Shown piece after piece: positions 27,994-38,704 of a stretch of DNA of 64,000 bases. Position numbers and translations under genes: made by a program. The notes beneath the pieces were generated by a model, which was not told where the DNA came from, made no database searches, and saw nothing but the letters and a program-made list of their open reading frames with translations. This DNA is from Streptomyces noursei (GTDB taxonomy: Bacteria; Actinomycetota; Actinomycetes; Streptomycetales; Streptomycetaceae), in assembly GCF_016917755.1 (NCBI RefSeq), contig NZ_CP070326.1:7006001-7070000 (forward strand), given 5' to 3'. Numbering within the stretch: position 1 is the first letter of the stretch; the number at the start of each line of letters is the position of its first letter.

Positions 27994-28653
27994 ATGGCCC
28001 GGCCCCGACGCATCGTCCTGCTCCGCCACGGCGAGTCCGTGGGGAACGCCGACGACACCGTCTACGAGCGCGAGCCGGACCACGCGCTCGCCCTGACGCC
28101 GACCGGGCTGCGCCAGGCGGAGGAGGCCGGCCGCGCGCTGCGCGCGATGTTCGGCCACGAGCGGGTCTCCGCCTATGTGTCGCCCTACCGCCGCACCCAC
28201 CAGACCTTCCGGTGCCTGGACCTGGATCCCGGCCGGGTGCGGGTCCGCGAGGAGCCCCGGCTGCGGGAGCAGGACTGGGGCAACTGGCAGGACCGCGACG
28301 ACGTGCAGCGCCAGAAGGTGTACCGCGACGCCTACGGCCACTTCTTCTACCGCTTCGCCCAGGGCGAGTCCGGCGCCGACGTCTACGACAGGGTCGGCGC
28401 CTTCCTGGAGAGCCTCTGGCGCAGCTTCGAGGACCCCCACCACCCGCCCAACGTCCTGATCGTCACGCACGGCCTCACCATGCGGCTGTTCTGCATGCGG
28501 TGGTTCCACTGGTCGGTCGCCGAGTTCGAGTCGCTGTCCAACCCCGGCAACGCCGACTGGCGCGCCCTGCTCCTCGGTCCGGACGGCCGCTACACCCTCG
28601 ACCGCCCTTTCGACCGCTGGTGTGAACCCGAGCCTTATGGCGTCACCGGTTAA
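27994..28653 (+). CDS. Histidine phosphatase superfamily (phosphoglycerate mutase-like) protein
   Basis: 219 residues. The phosphohistidine motif RIVLLRHGESVGN is at residues 4-16, the acidic residue in EEPRLREQDWGNWQ, and the second histidine in VLIVTHGLTMRLF near residue 165. Residues WFHWSVAEFESLSNPGN follow in place of the usual NCS-type loop. Broad-specificity phosphatases and cofactor-dependent mutases share these motifs, and the substrate cannot be told. It is 11 bp upstream of an ADP-ribosylglycohydrolase gene on the same strand, so the two are probably one operon. Confidence 0.88.
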   Translation: MARPRRIVLLRHGESVGNADDTVYEREPDHALALTPTGLRQAEEAGRALRAMFGHERVSAYVSPYRRTHQTFRCLDLDPGRVRVREEPRLREQDWGNWQDRDDVQRQKVYRDAYGHFFYRFAQGESGADVYDRVGAFLESLWRSFEDPHHPPNVLIVTHGLTMRLFCMRWFHWSVAEFESLSNPGNADWRALLLGPDGRYTLDRPFDRWCEPEPYGVTG

Positions 28654-28664
28654 AGTGCACAGCG

Positions 28665-29570
28665 ATGACGACCCCTGATCCTCGTGACGCCGAGCGTTGT
28701 GCGCGGGCCCTGGCGAGCCTGCGCGGCCTCTCCGTGGGCGACGCCCTCGGATCGCAGTTCTTCGTCCCCGCCCACTACCCCGCCCTCAAGCGCCGCGAGC
28801 TGCCGCCCGCGCCCTGGCGGTGGACCGACGACACCGAGATGGCCTGCTCCGTCCTGGCCGTCCTCACCACCCACCACCGCGTCGACCAGGACGCCCTGGC
28901 CCGCTCCTTCGCCGACCGTCACGACGACGGCCGCGACTACGGCCCGGCCGTCGACCGCCTCCTCCGCCTGATCCGCGAGGGCGGCGACTGGCGCGAACTG
29001 TCCGCCGCGCTCTTCAACGGCCACGGCTCCTGGGGCAACGGCGCCGCCATGCGCATCGCCCCGCTCGGTGCCTGGTACGCCGACGACCCCGAGCAGGCCA
29101 CCCACCAGGCGGAGATCTCCGCCTACCCCACCCACCAGCACCGCGAGGCCGTCGTCGGCGCCATGGCGGTGGCCGCCGCGGCCGCCCTGGTCGCCGACCC
29201 GTCCCGCACTCTCGGCCCCGCGGAACTGATCGACGGCGTGCTGTCCCTGATCCCGCGCAGCGCCGTACAGGCCGGCCTGCGCCGGGCCCGCGACATGCTC
29301 GACTACGGCGACCCCGGCACCGTCGCCGCCGTCCTGGGTTGCGGACGCCGCACCACCGCCCACGACACCGTGCCCTTCACCCTCTGGGCCGCCGCCCGCA
29401 ACCTCGGCGACTTCGAGCGGGCGTTCTGGACCACCGTCCGGGCCGGCGGCGACGTCGACACCACCTGCGGGATCGTCGGCGGCATCGTCGCCGCGGCCCC
29501 CGGCGGCACCCCGCCCCAGGAATGGCTCGACCGCACCGAGCCGCTGCCCGCCTGGGCCCCCACGCTCTGA
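28665..29570 (+). CDS. ADP-ribosylglycohydrolase (DraG-like) family protein
   Basis: 301 residues. Dinuclear-metal site motifs of the family are all visible: LSVGDALGSQFF near residue 20, WTDDTEMACSVL near residues 53-64, SWGNGAAMRIAPLGAWY in the middle and GGDVDTTCGIVGGIVAA near residue 260. Such enzymes remove ADP-ribose from modified proteins or cleave related compounds. The ATG at 28665 comes 11 bp after the phosphatase stop with no strong ribosome binding site, so translational coupling is likely. Its target is unknown; no ADP-ribosyltransferase is present in the window. Confidence 0.87.
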   Translation: MTTPDPRDAERCARALASLRGLSVGDALGSQFFVPAHYPALKRRELPPAPWRWTDDTEMACSVLAVLTTHHRVDQDALARSFADRHDDGRDYGPAVDRLLRLIREGGDWRELSAALFNGHGSWGNGAAMRIAPLGAWYADDPEQATHQAEISAYPTHQHREAVVGAMAVAAAAALVADPSRTLGPAELIDGVLSLIPRSAVQAGLRRARDMLDYGDPGTVAAVLGCGRRTTAHDTVPFTLWAAARNLGDFERAFWTTVRAGGDVDTTCGIVGGIVAAAPGGTPPQEWLDRTEPLPAWAPTL

Positions 29571-29774
29571 CCGGCACCCCGGGACCGCTTGGCCCCGGAG
29601 CGCAACGGGCCCTGCCGGCAGGCGACTTCGCGCCCGACGGGTGCTCTGCGCGCGCCCGTACGCGGGCTTGCGCAGCGCCGCCGGCAGTCGTCGCGGAGCG
29701 CCGCGTGCGGCCCTCCGCCGGTGCCCGTGCGCCGCTGCTCGGGATCCGATGCGGACGACGGCGCCGAATAGGCG

Positions 29775-29780
29775 TAACCT
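29775..29780 (+). promoter_or_regulatory. -10 element of rnhB
   Basis: TAACCT ten bases before ATG 29791 with no ribosome binding site, again a leaderless arrangement. Confidence 0.4.
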
Positions 29781-29790
29781 GGCTGGCGCC

Positions 29791-30492
29791 ATGCCGTACG
29801 AGCCTCCCACCCATACCGTCGAGCGATCACTGCGCGCCACCACCGGCGCCAAGATCGTCGCAGGGATCGACGAGGTCGGACGCGGGGCCTGGGCCGGCCC
29901 GGTCAGCGTCTGCGCAGCCGTCACCGGCCTCCGTAGGCCACCGGACGGACTCACCGATTCCAAGTTGCTGACCCCCAAGCGCCGCACCGAACTCTGCGAC
30001 GTGCTCGCGGACTGGGTCACCTCGTACGGTCTGGGGCACTCCTCCCCGGAGGAGATCGACGCCCTGGGCATGACCGCGGCACTGCGGCTCGCCGCCGTAC
30101 GCGCCCTGGAGGCGCTTCCGGTCCGGCCGGACGCGGTCATCCTCGACGGCAAGCACGACTACCTGGGCGCGCCGTGGCGGGTCCGTACGGTCATCAAGGG
30201 CGACCAGTCCTGTATCGCGGTCGCCGCGGCGTCCGTGATCGCCAAGGTGCGACGGGACGCCATGATGGCCGAACTCGGTCTGGAATACGCCGACTTCGAC
30301 TTCGCGACCAACGCCGGCTATCCCTCGCCGACCCACCGCACCGCCCTGGAGGAGCACGGTCCCACGCCGTACCACCGGGTGTCCTGGTCCTACATGGACG
30401 CCCTGCCCCGGTGGCGGCACCTGAAGAAGGTGCGCGTCACCCCCGAAGCAGCCGCTCTGGAGGCCGGTGGCCAACTCGGCTTCGACTTCTGA
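29791..30492 (+). CDS. rnhB: Ribonuclease HII
   Basis: 233 residues. It cuts the RNA strand of RNA-DNA hybrids and removes single misincorporated ribonucleotides. The catalytic acidic residues are in GIDEVGRGAWAGPV (Asp-Glu), VILDGKHDYL (Asp) and further on near SVIAKVRRDAMM (Asp). YPSPTHRTALEEHGPTPYHR is the usual C-terminal motif. ATG 29791 is directly after a -10 box. Position between the ADP-ribosylglycohydrolase gene and a conserved unknown gene follows the Streptomyces order. Confidence 0.94.
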   Translation: MPYEPPTHTVERSLRATTGAKIVAGIDEVGRGAWAGPVSVCAAVTGLRRPPDGLTDSKLLTPKRRTELCDVLADWVTSYGLGHSSPEEIDALGMTAALRLAAVRALEALPVRPDAVILDGKHDYLGAPWRVRTVIKGDQSCIAVAAASVIAKVRRDAMMAELGLEYADFDFATNAGYPSPTHRTALEEHGPTPYHRVSWSYMDALPRWRHLKKVRVTPEAAALEAGGQLGFDF

Positions 30493-30559
30493 GCGGAGCG
30501 GGGCGGGAATTCGGTACCCACTGACATGTCCCGCACCTACGTTTGATAGACATCCCTTT

Positions 30560-31210
30560 ATGCCTCTCATCCCCGAGGAGCCTCAGATTCACGAGAGTGT
30601 CCCGGGTCCCCGCGCAACTCCGGCCGCCGGCCGCACCGCGCCGACCCCCCGTCCCGTCCCTGGTCCCGGTCCCCGCCCCGCCCCGCCGCGAGGCGCCCCC
30701 GCGTCCAGTGCCCGTCCGGGCAAGCCCGGACCTGCCGCTCCGCCCCGAGGGTCCGTCCCGGCCCCGCCGGCGCAGCGCACCGGTTCCCCGCAGCCTCCGG
30801 CCGCCACGGCCGAAGCCGTCGTGGGCACCCAGCTCCAGCTGATCCCGGCTCCCGCCGACGGAGCTGTCGACGCCGCCGACGAGGCCGTCGACCTGCTCCT
30901 GGACTCCGGCCGCGCGCCGGGCGAGGTCCTGGTGCTGACCACCGGCGAGAACCACCCGTGGGCGGCCCACGAACTGTCCTTCGGCGAGGGGTCCTACTGG
31001 GCCCAGCACGACGCCGGTGACGACGTGTTCTACGCGGACGCCGGCGCCGAACGCCTCGGCGGACGACCGGTGGTGGTCGTCGCCGTCAACGGTGGCGACG
31101 ACGCGGTCACCGCGCGGGCACTGCCGGCCGCCATGGCCCGTGCCGGAGCGCTGCTGATCGTCTGCGGCGACCCGGAGCGGATCAACGCCGTGCTCGGCGC
31201 GAACGCCTGA
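30560..31210 (+). CDS. Conserved actinobacterial protein of unknown function, Pro/Ala-rich N-terminus
   Basis: 216 residues from ATG 30560. The first 90 residues are Pro/Arg/Ala-rich and surely disordered. The C-terminal 120 residues are ordered: GTQLQLIPAPADGAVDAADEAVDLLLDSG, then VLVLTTGENHPWAAHELSFGEGSYWAQH and PVVVVAVNGGDD, with ALLIVCGDP near the end. This part reminds me of the C-terminal region of actinobacterial helicase-like proteins, but it has no ATPase motif, so no function is assigned. It is convergent with the next gene and lies 67 bp after rnhB. CTGACA at 30521-30526 and TGATAG further down might form a promoter. Confidence 0.65.
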   Translation: MPLIPEEPQIHESVPGPRATPAAGRTAPTPRPVPGPGPRPAPPRGAPASSARPGKPGPAAPPRGSVPAPPAQRTGSPQPPAATAEAVVGTQLQLIPAPADGAVDAADEAVDLLLDSGRAPGEVLVLTTGENHPWAAHELSFGEGSYWAQHDAGDDVFYADAGAERLGGRPVVVVAVNGGDDAVTARALPAAMARAGALLIVCGDPERINAVLGANA

Positions 31211-31229
31211 CCCCTGCTGGTCGGGCGCC

Positions 31230-32072
31230 CTAGCGTGCCGCCGGGTGGCGGCGGATTTCGGGCGTGCCGCCGCCGGCGGCGCGCCGGGGCGTTCCCCGGC
31301 CGCCGCCGCGCGGCTGCTCGCCCGGCGCCGCGGTCCGTCCCGGTGGGACGCGCTGCGGGGCCACCGGTCCCTGGTCGGCCGGTCGGTCCGGGAGGCCGGC
31401 CGGTCGCTCCGCGGTCCGCGGGCCCGGCGGGGTCGCGGCGGCTCCGGGCACGACGTCCTCCGGGGCGGCCGGGGCGTCGACCGTCCCGCTCCCCGTGTCG
31501 CGGCCGGCCCGTGCCGTATCCGGCCCGCGTCCGGACTTCGTGGCGACGGCCGTCCTGGGGCGTCGCCCGCCCCGCTCTTCACCCAGTACCTGCCAGCGGT
31601 CCCGGGTCAGTGCGATGAACGCCCCGCAGCGGAGGCCGTGCAACGTACAGGCATCGCGCAGGCCCCACATCCACGCCCCGTCCACCTCCGTCCAACGGGG
31701 TTCGCCCTCCCGGCAGAGCAGCAGCACCGCCGTCCGGACCGGCACCCGCAGCCGCAGGTCGTGCGGGATGATCCGACGCAGTTGGGTCAGCAGCGCGTTG
31801 CGGTACTCCCAGCCGTCGGGCGTCGCCGCCGGGCCGGTGAACGACGCGCTGGCGACGATCCGTTCCTGGGCGTCCAGCACCGCCACGATCACCGTGGACG
31901 GGCCGGGGAGATGGCGGCCGTGCAACTCGGCGACGACCTCGCGGGGGCTGCGCAGCAGCGGGATCCCCGCCGACGCCCACTCCGCGGGCTCCAGCAGCCG
32001 CCCCAACCGGGCGGCGGGGCCGTCCGCATCGGGCGGTGGGTCCTGCGGGGGCCGGGCGAATCCGAAGGTCAT
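31230..32072 (-). CDS. Conserved Streptomyces protein of unknown function
   Basis: 280 residues from ATG 32072, which has GGGAGGA just upstream. The ordered core spans about residues 20-170: SPREVVAELHGRHLPGPSTV, IVAVLDAQERIVASASFTG, LLTQLRRIIPHDLRLRVPV and WMWGLRDACTLHGLRCGAF. The alternation suggests an alpha/beta domain somewhat like RadC/JAB proteins, but metal ligands are not clear. The last 100 residues are Pro/Arg/Gly-rich and disordered. It is divergent from the recQ gene, an arrangement I associate with Streptomyces. Confidence 0.6.
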   Translation of the reverse strand: MTFGFARPPQDPPPDADGPAARLGRLLEPAEWASAGIPLLRSPREVVAELHGRHLPGPSTVIVAVLDAQERIVASASFTGPAATPDGWEYRNALLTQLRRIIPHDLRLRVPVRTAVLLLCREGEPRWTEVDGAWMWGLRDACTLHGLRCGAFIALTRDRWQVLGEERGGRRPRTAVATKSGRGPDTARAGRDTGSGTVDAPAAPEDVVPGAAATPPGPRTAERPAGLPDRPADQGPVAPQRVPPGRTAAPGEQPRGGGRGTPRRAAGGGTPEIRRHPAAR

Positions 32073-32580
32073 CGTCCTCCCTTCGTCTACGCGTCCGTGC
32101 CGCGGGCCACGGCCGGGTGCGCCGGTGCACGACGGCATGACCCGGTCGGACCGCGAACGGCCGGATACCGGGAAGCACTTCCCATTCTCGCGGCTCGTAC
32201 AGGCTTGCGGCAACGAGCAATTCCCCGCGCACGGCCGGAAACACCCGGTGTGCCCTCGCTATCCCTGCCCGCCGCACTCGCCGCCGATGCCAGGGTTCCC
32301 CTCCCTTCTCTCAGGGCACCGTCGTCGGCGACGGCCACCCCGCCCGCCGGCCTCCGGCCCAACACCGGGCCGGTAGCGGCCGCTTGACCCATGCGGGGTG
32401 AACGGCGCTCGGCGGCGACGCCCGGGGGCGGCAGGCGACGTCCGAAGCGGTCCGTCCCCCACCGGGCCGGCGGCAACCGTGTGCCGGCGCGCTCGGCGGG
32501 CGGTCCGGGGACCGTTCGCGAGGAGCCCGTCACAGGGGGTGAGCTGGCTGACAGCCCCGACCATCGGGTTGCATGGGGGC
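32073..32580. other. Divergent non-coding region upstream of recQ
   Basis: 508 bp with no supported gene, RNA or clear operator. It contains the ribosome binding site of the minus-strand gene at its left end. The frame open from 32398 into recQ is not family-like before 32581. Confidence 0.4.
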
Positions 32581-34740
<2,160 letters not shown>

Positions 34741-35081
34741 GCCGCCCGGCCCCGGCTCGTGGTGCGGCGACGGACCCACCGGCCCGATTCGGCCCCGGCG
34801 GCCGAATTTCGCGCCCTGTCGCGAAAATTCCTCGGTCGTAATGTCTGTGCAATGCCGTGTCTCGCGATGTGGACGGGGTAAGCCCCCAGGGGTTAGGGTG
34901 CGGCCGAATGTCATCGGTGCGGGATACCTCGGGCGACGTCCGCGGCGGGCCGGGCCGATACGAAGGCGACGCGTCGGTGTGACGACGCCGAAACATTCTT
35001 CGGCGGCCCGGTCGACGCGCAAGTCTTTAGCGGGTCGCGATATGCGGTCGATAGCGGTGGTTGTTCGGTGCGGTGTGAGGG

Positions 35082-35113
35082 ATTCGTGAAGTGATTCATG
35101 GATCACTACGAAT
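35082..35113. promoter_or_regulatory. Imperfect 32-bp dyad in the junction gap
   Basis: ATTCGT-GA-AGTGAT on the left mirrors ATCACT-ACGAAT on the right, with a two-base bulge and a short centre. It could be an operator or a small hairpin; no partner protein is known. Confidence 0.4.
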
Positions 35114-35358
35114 ATTCGGGTTCATTTCTCGCCACGGCGTGGCCGAAATTGTTTCATGGAGGTGTCCCGGCGGTTCTCGGCGGCCCCGGAGTGCATTCCG
35201 TAAGCGGGTGATGTGCCATTAAACAGGCGCTCCCGGCCAACGGGTGCAGCCGAGACAAGCGGCCCCTGTACTGGGCAAACGGGAGCAATGGCGAGATCTC
35301 AAAGGTCCTGCCGACCGTTTTGGCACGGTTCCGGATCATGCGGTATTTGTGCCGGTGA

Positions 35359-35376
35359 GCTCCGACACGCCGGAGC
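35359..35376. repeat. Short perfect inverted repeat
   Basis: GCTCCG-ACACGC-CGGAGC, a 6-bp stem with a 6-nt spacer, about 165 bp before the shortened ABC-ATPase gene. Significance unclear. Confidence 0.3.
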
Positions 35377-35541
35377 GGGAGAGGGTGCTCGCACTACGGC
35401 CTTGGGTGAGCTAACTGTACCTGTGACCCACTTGAGAACCCCCTGTTCCGGGTCGCTCACCATCGGTATGTTGGGCGCAGCTGATACGCCAGTCAGGCGC
35501 GGCGGCGGATCATTTCGCCGCGGTATTAGGAGAAGGCATCG

Positions 35542-36102
35542 ATGAGCTACGTGAAGTCGGGCGAATTTGTCGACCGCGCCCCCGACGTCGTCACGCTCGA
35601 CAATGTATCGAAAGTCTATGACTCGGCCCCGGGCACGGTGCACGCGCTGCGCAATGTGTACCTCGGGGTAACGGTCGGGAGCTTCCTCGCCGTAATGGGC
35701 AAGGAAAAGTCGGGTAAGACCACGCTGCTGAAGTGCCTGTCCGGGGAGACCCGGCCGTCGTCCGGTTCGCTGCGCCGCCGGGCCGGGGCCCAGGGCGGCG
35801 TCACGGTCACCTGGCCCACGGCTGAGGAGGGCGCCTCGTCGCTGGAGGCCGCGCTCGCCCGCCGCCCCGAGCTGCTGCTCGCCGACGACGCGTCGGAGGA
35901 GTGCGGGGCGGCGCTGCGGCGGGCTGTGGACGAGCGGGGCGTCGCGGTGGTCATGGCCACGACGGCACCGGCCGCGGCGGCGCAGGCCGATGCCGTCGTG
36001 TTCCTGGACGACGGGGCGGTGGTCGACATGATCGCCGATGCCGGCCCGCAGGCGATCCGGGAGTGCCTGGAGCGGGCCGGCGGCCTCGGCGCCGGCCGCT
36101 GA
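35542..36102 (+). CDS. Shortened, degenerate ABC-type ATPase (LolD/MacB-like)
   Basis: 186 residues, whereas normal members have about 225-260. The start resembles LolD/MacB ATPases: VVTLDNVSKVYDSAPGTVHALRNV and FLAVMGKEKSGKTTLLKCLSG, where the Walker A GKEKSGKTT is intact but unusual. The Q-loop, helical domain and LSGGQ signature are missing: only about 50 residues separate Walker A from a Walker-B-like LLLADDASEE, in which the catalytic Glu is Asp. A D-loop/H-loop-like end (VVMATTAPAAAAQADAVVFLDDG) remains. ATG 35542 has a good ribosome binding site and the frame is clean, so it is expressed, not a pseudogene. Perhaps nucleotide-binding or regulatory, not transport. No permease adjoins it. 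Confidence 0.7.
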   Translation: MSYVKSGEFVDRAPDVVTLDNVSKVYDSAPGTVHALRNVYLGVTVGSFLAVMGKEKSGKTTLLKCLSGETRPSSGSLRRRAGAQGGVTVTWPTAEEGASSLEAALARRPELLLADDASEECGAALRRAVDERGVAVVMATTAPAAAAQADAVVFLDDGAVVDMIADAGPQAIRECLERAGGLGAGR

Positions 36103-36145
36103 GCCACCGTCGGGCGGACGGCGGGAAGGCGACGACCGGCGGTTC

Positions 36146-36883
36146 CTAGGCCAGCGTCCGACCGACGATCTCCAGCAGCGGTGCGGCCTCCCGCAGGAAG
36201 AAGTGATCGCCCGTCAGCTCGTGCGAGGTGAAGCGACCGCCGACGTGGTGGGCCCAGTCCTGGACCTGGCGGTGGGTGGCCTCCGGGTCGGCGGATCCGG
36301 CGAAGGCCGTGACGTCGACGGGGATCACGGCGTCCGGCGCCGGCACGCAGCTCTCCGACAGCGCGAAGTCGGCGCGCAGCATGGGCAGCAGCAGCTCGAT
36401 CAGCTCGGGGTTCTCCAGGAACTCCGGCGGGGCGCCGTTCATCTTCCGTATCTCCGCGAGCAGTTCCCCCTCCGGCAGGGTGTGCCGCAGGAGCGGGCTG
36501 GGGTGCGGGACGCAGCCGGAGACGAATACGTGCGCGGGACGGTGCCGGCCCGCCCGGCACAGGTGGTGGGCCAGGGAGAAGGCGATCTCGCCGCCCATGC
36601 TGTGGCCGAAGAACGCGAAGGGCCGGTCGAACCAGCTCGCCAGGTTCTCGGCCAGCTGCGGGACGAGCTCCTCGACGCGGGTCTGCGGCGTTTCGCCGAA
36701 GCGCTCCTCACGGCCCGGCAGCAGTACGGGGCAGACCTCGACGGACTCGGGCAGGAAGCGGCTCCACGAGGTGAAGATGCTGGAGCCGCCGCCGGCGTAG
36801 GGGAAGCAGAACAGCCGGACGGCCGCCGTGGGGCGCGCCGGGCGGGCGACCGCCCAGCGGGGCGAGCGGGGTGGGACGGGCAT
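36146..36883 (-). CDS. Type II thioesterase
   Basis: 245 residues, alpha/beta hydrolase of the TEII kind that frees mis-primed or stalled carrier proteins of NRPS and PKS lines. Signature: LFCFPYAGGGSSIFTSWSRF at the start, LPGREERFGE, the nucleophile in FFGHSMGGEIAFSLA, the acidic residue in TAFAGSADPEA and His in LTGDHFFL. ATG 36883 lies three bases after the MFS stop on the same strand, so the two are one tightly coupled operon. The nearby NRPS genes are its evident client. Confidence 0.92.
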   Translation of the reverse strand: MPVPPRSPRWAVARPARPTAAVRLFCFPYAGGGSSIFTSWSRFLPESVEVCPVLLPGREERFGETPQTRVEELVPQLAENLASWFDRPFAFFGHSMGGEIAFSLAHHLCRAGRHRPAHVFVSGCVPHPSPLLRHTLPEGELLAEIRKMNGAPPEFLENPELIELLLPMLRADFALSESCVPAPDAVIPVDVTAFAGSADPEATHRQVQDWAHHVGGRFTSHELTGDHFFLREAAPLLEIVGRTLA

Positions 36884-36886
36884 GGG

Positions 36887-38218
36887 TCACCTTTCCAGGG
36901 GTTCGGAGGTTGCGGAGGTCGGCTCGGGACCGGCGGCGTCGGCCGGGTCGGCGACGGAAGGAACCGAGGACGGGGAGAGGGACGGCGCCTCGTCCGCTTC
37001 CGGTGTGCCGTGCACGGAGGTGAAGGCGCGCAGGGCGGGGCTGACGCCCGCCGCGAGCGCGGCCAGCAGCAGGACGCCGGCGCAGCTCAGAACGGCCTGA
37101 GCGGGGCCGGCCGCGTCGACCAGGAGGCCGCCGAGGAGCGGGCCCGCGGCGCCCGCGACGCCGCCGGCCAGTCCCAGGGCCGCGCTGACCCGACCGCGCA
37201 GCCGGTCGGGGGTGAGCGCCATCTGGTAGGTCACCACGGCGGTCTGCACGGTGGGTGCCAGGAAGGCGATGGCGGCCAGCACGGCACCGAAGAGATAGCC
37301 GCTGGTCCGCACCAGCAGCAGCGGGGTCAGGCCGGCGCCCAGCCACCCCAGGAGGATGATCGCGGCGCGGGGCGTGAGGAGCCGGTGCATGCGGGGCGCG
37401 AGCAGCGCGCCGGCCAGACCGCCCGCGCCGACCAGCACACCGATGGCGCCGATCTCGGCGGCGGGGATCTTCGCGCGCTGTGCGAGCGTCAGCACGATGA
37501 GGTACAGCGCGTTGAAGCAGACGCTCACCCCGACCGCGACCGCCATGCTCGCCCGGATGACGGGACGCCGCCAGATCCACCCGACGCCCTCGCCGATCTC
37601 GCCGACCAGGGAGCGCCGCGCGCCGGCGGTGCCCGCCCCGCCGGGTCCCTTCAGCCGCAGGAAGAGGAGCATCACGAACGAGCCCGCGTAGGTCACCCCG
37701 TTCACCAGGAACGGCAGGGCCTTGTGGGCGGTGAACAGGAAGCCGCCGATGCCGGGGCCCGCCAGGGTGGCGAGGTAGCTGCGGGCCGCGCTCACCGAGA
37801 CGGCCGTCGGCAACTGCTCCTTGGCGACGACCTGGGGGAGGGCGGCCTCCTCGGCGGGCGCGAACATCGCGGCGGCCGCGCCGTCGACGACCGCGACGGC
37901 CAGGATGTAGCCGAACGCGACGCCGTCGCCGAGCAGCATCAGCGCCAGGCCGACCATCATCGGCACCCGCGCCAGCTCGCACAGCAGCATGATCCGCTTG
38001 CGGTGCCAGCGGTCGATCAGCGCACCGGCCGGGACCAGCACCACCAGCCGGGTCAGGGCGCTGACGGCGCCGGCCGCGCCCGCGTCGACGGCCGAGTCGG
38101 TCAGCATCAGGACCAGCAGCGGCAGCGCGAACACCGAGATCTGCGCGCCGAGTTCGGAGAGCGCCTGACTGCCCCACAGCAGGTGGTAGTTGGTGTTGCG
38201 GCGCAGGGGGAGCGTCAT
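36887..38218 (-). CDS. MFS transporter, drug/peptide exporter type
   Basis: 443 residues with about 12 hydrophobic segments. Motif A-like loop: ALIDRWHRKRIML between TM2 and TM3. The long Gly/Ala-rich segments with PAEEAALPQVV and LAGPGIGGFL resemble EntS-type exporters. The C-terminal 40 residues are Ser/Pro/Glu-rich and cytoplasmic. In an operon with the type II thioesterase (3-bp gap), placing it as the likely exporter of the NRPS product. ATG 38218; its promoter region faces the small membrane-protein gene. Confidence 0.85.
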   Translation of the reverse strand: MTLPLRRNTNYHLLWGSQALSELGAQISVFALPLLVLMLTDSAVDAGAAGAVSALTRLVVLVPAGALIDRWHRKRIMLLCELARVPMMVGLALMLLGDGVAFGYILAVAVVDGAAAAMFAPAEEAALPQVVAKEQLPTAVSVSAARSYLATLAGPGIGGFLFTAHKALPFLVNGVTYAGSFVMLLFLRLKGPGGAGTAGARRSLVGEIGEGVGWIWRRPVIRASMAVAVGVSVCFNALYLIVLTLAQRAKIPAAEIGAIGVLVGAGGLAGALLAPRMHRLLTPRAAIILLGWLGAGLTPLLLVRTSGYLFGAVLAAIAFLAPTVQTAVVTYQMALTPDRLRGRVSAALGLAGGVAGAAGPLLGGLLVDAAGPAQAVLSCAGVLLLAALAAGVSPALRAFTSVHGTPEADEAPSLSPSSVPSVADPADAAGPEPTSATSEPLER

Positions 38219-38454
38219 GGGCGCATGCTGTCATCGCCCCGCCGGACGCGGCAGGTGTTTAAGGGTGGGCGGAACTCCCCTGGTGGGAAGGGGGATCGGG
38301 TGCCGGTCCACGTGCTGAACCCGCGATGGTGGTGCAGGCTCCACCCCGGTTCGGGGGCGCGGTGTACTGACCGGTCGACGGTCGCTCGGACAGCATGGAG
38401 GCAGACAGCGCGGCTCGGGCCGTGCGAGACGACGGGTACGACTGGAGACCTCTC

Positions 38455-38664
38455 ATGGCACGTACGCACCGCGAGCGCGGCGCCCATTGGATCGTTCCCC
38501 CGCTGTTCGTCTTCTTCGCGGGCGCCATGCTGACGTCGGTGATCTCCCATGTGGTCACCGGGGACACGCACACCACCGTGATGATCGCGGGCTTCACCCT
38601 GGACGCCATCGCACTGCTCTGGGGAGTGGTGCGCTGGCAGCGGGCCGGAACCGCCGATGACTGA
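38455..38664 (+). CDS. Small two-TM membrane protein
   Basis: 69 residues from ATG 38455, chosen because GGAG lies eight bases upstream; an in-frame ATG at 38395 (89 residues) has no ribosome binding site. Two hydrophobic segments, about residues 11-30 and 39-57, are joined by SHVVTGDTHTT. No family recognised. Its stop overlaps a possible upstream start of the next gene (38657). Confidence 0.6.
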   Translation: MARTHRERGAHWIVPPLFVFFAGAMLTSVISHVVTGDTHTTVMIAGFTLDAIALLWGVVRWQRAGTADD

Positions 38665-38704
38665 GCCGTACGGACCTTCCGAACCCTCCGAGGAGAGCAG
38701 CAGC

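Larger units (their letters stand above)
34741..35541. other. AT-richer 801-bp non-coding gap at the core/NRPS-cluster junction
   Basis: No gene or RNA is recognisable. Base composition is visibly lower in GC than either side, especially 34800-35300. It holds two dyads (35082-35113 and 35359-35376) and a possible -10 TATGTT at 35467-35472 for the downstream gene, whose ribosome binding site TAGGAGAAGG is at 35527-35536. Confidence 0.55.

Noticed and set aside
35542..36102. Frameshifted pseudogene of a full ABC ATPase
   Set aside because: The frame is intact with good start and ribosome binding site, and no missing motifs appear in other frames nearby.
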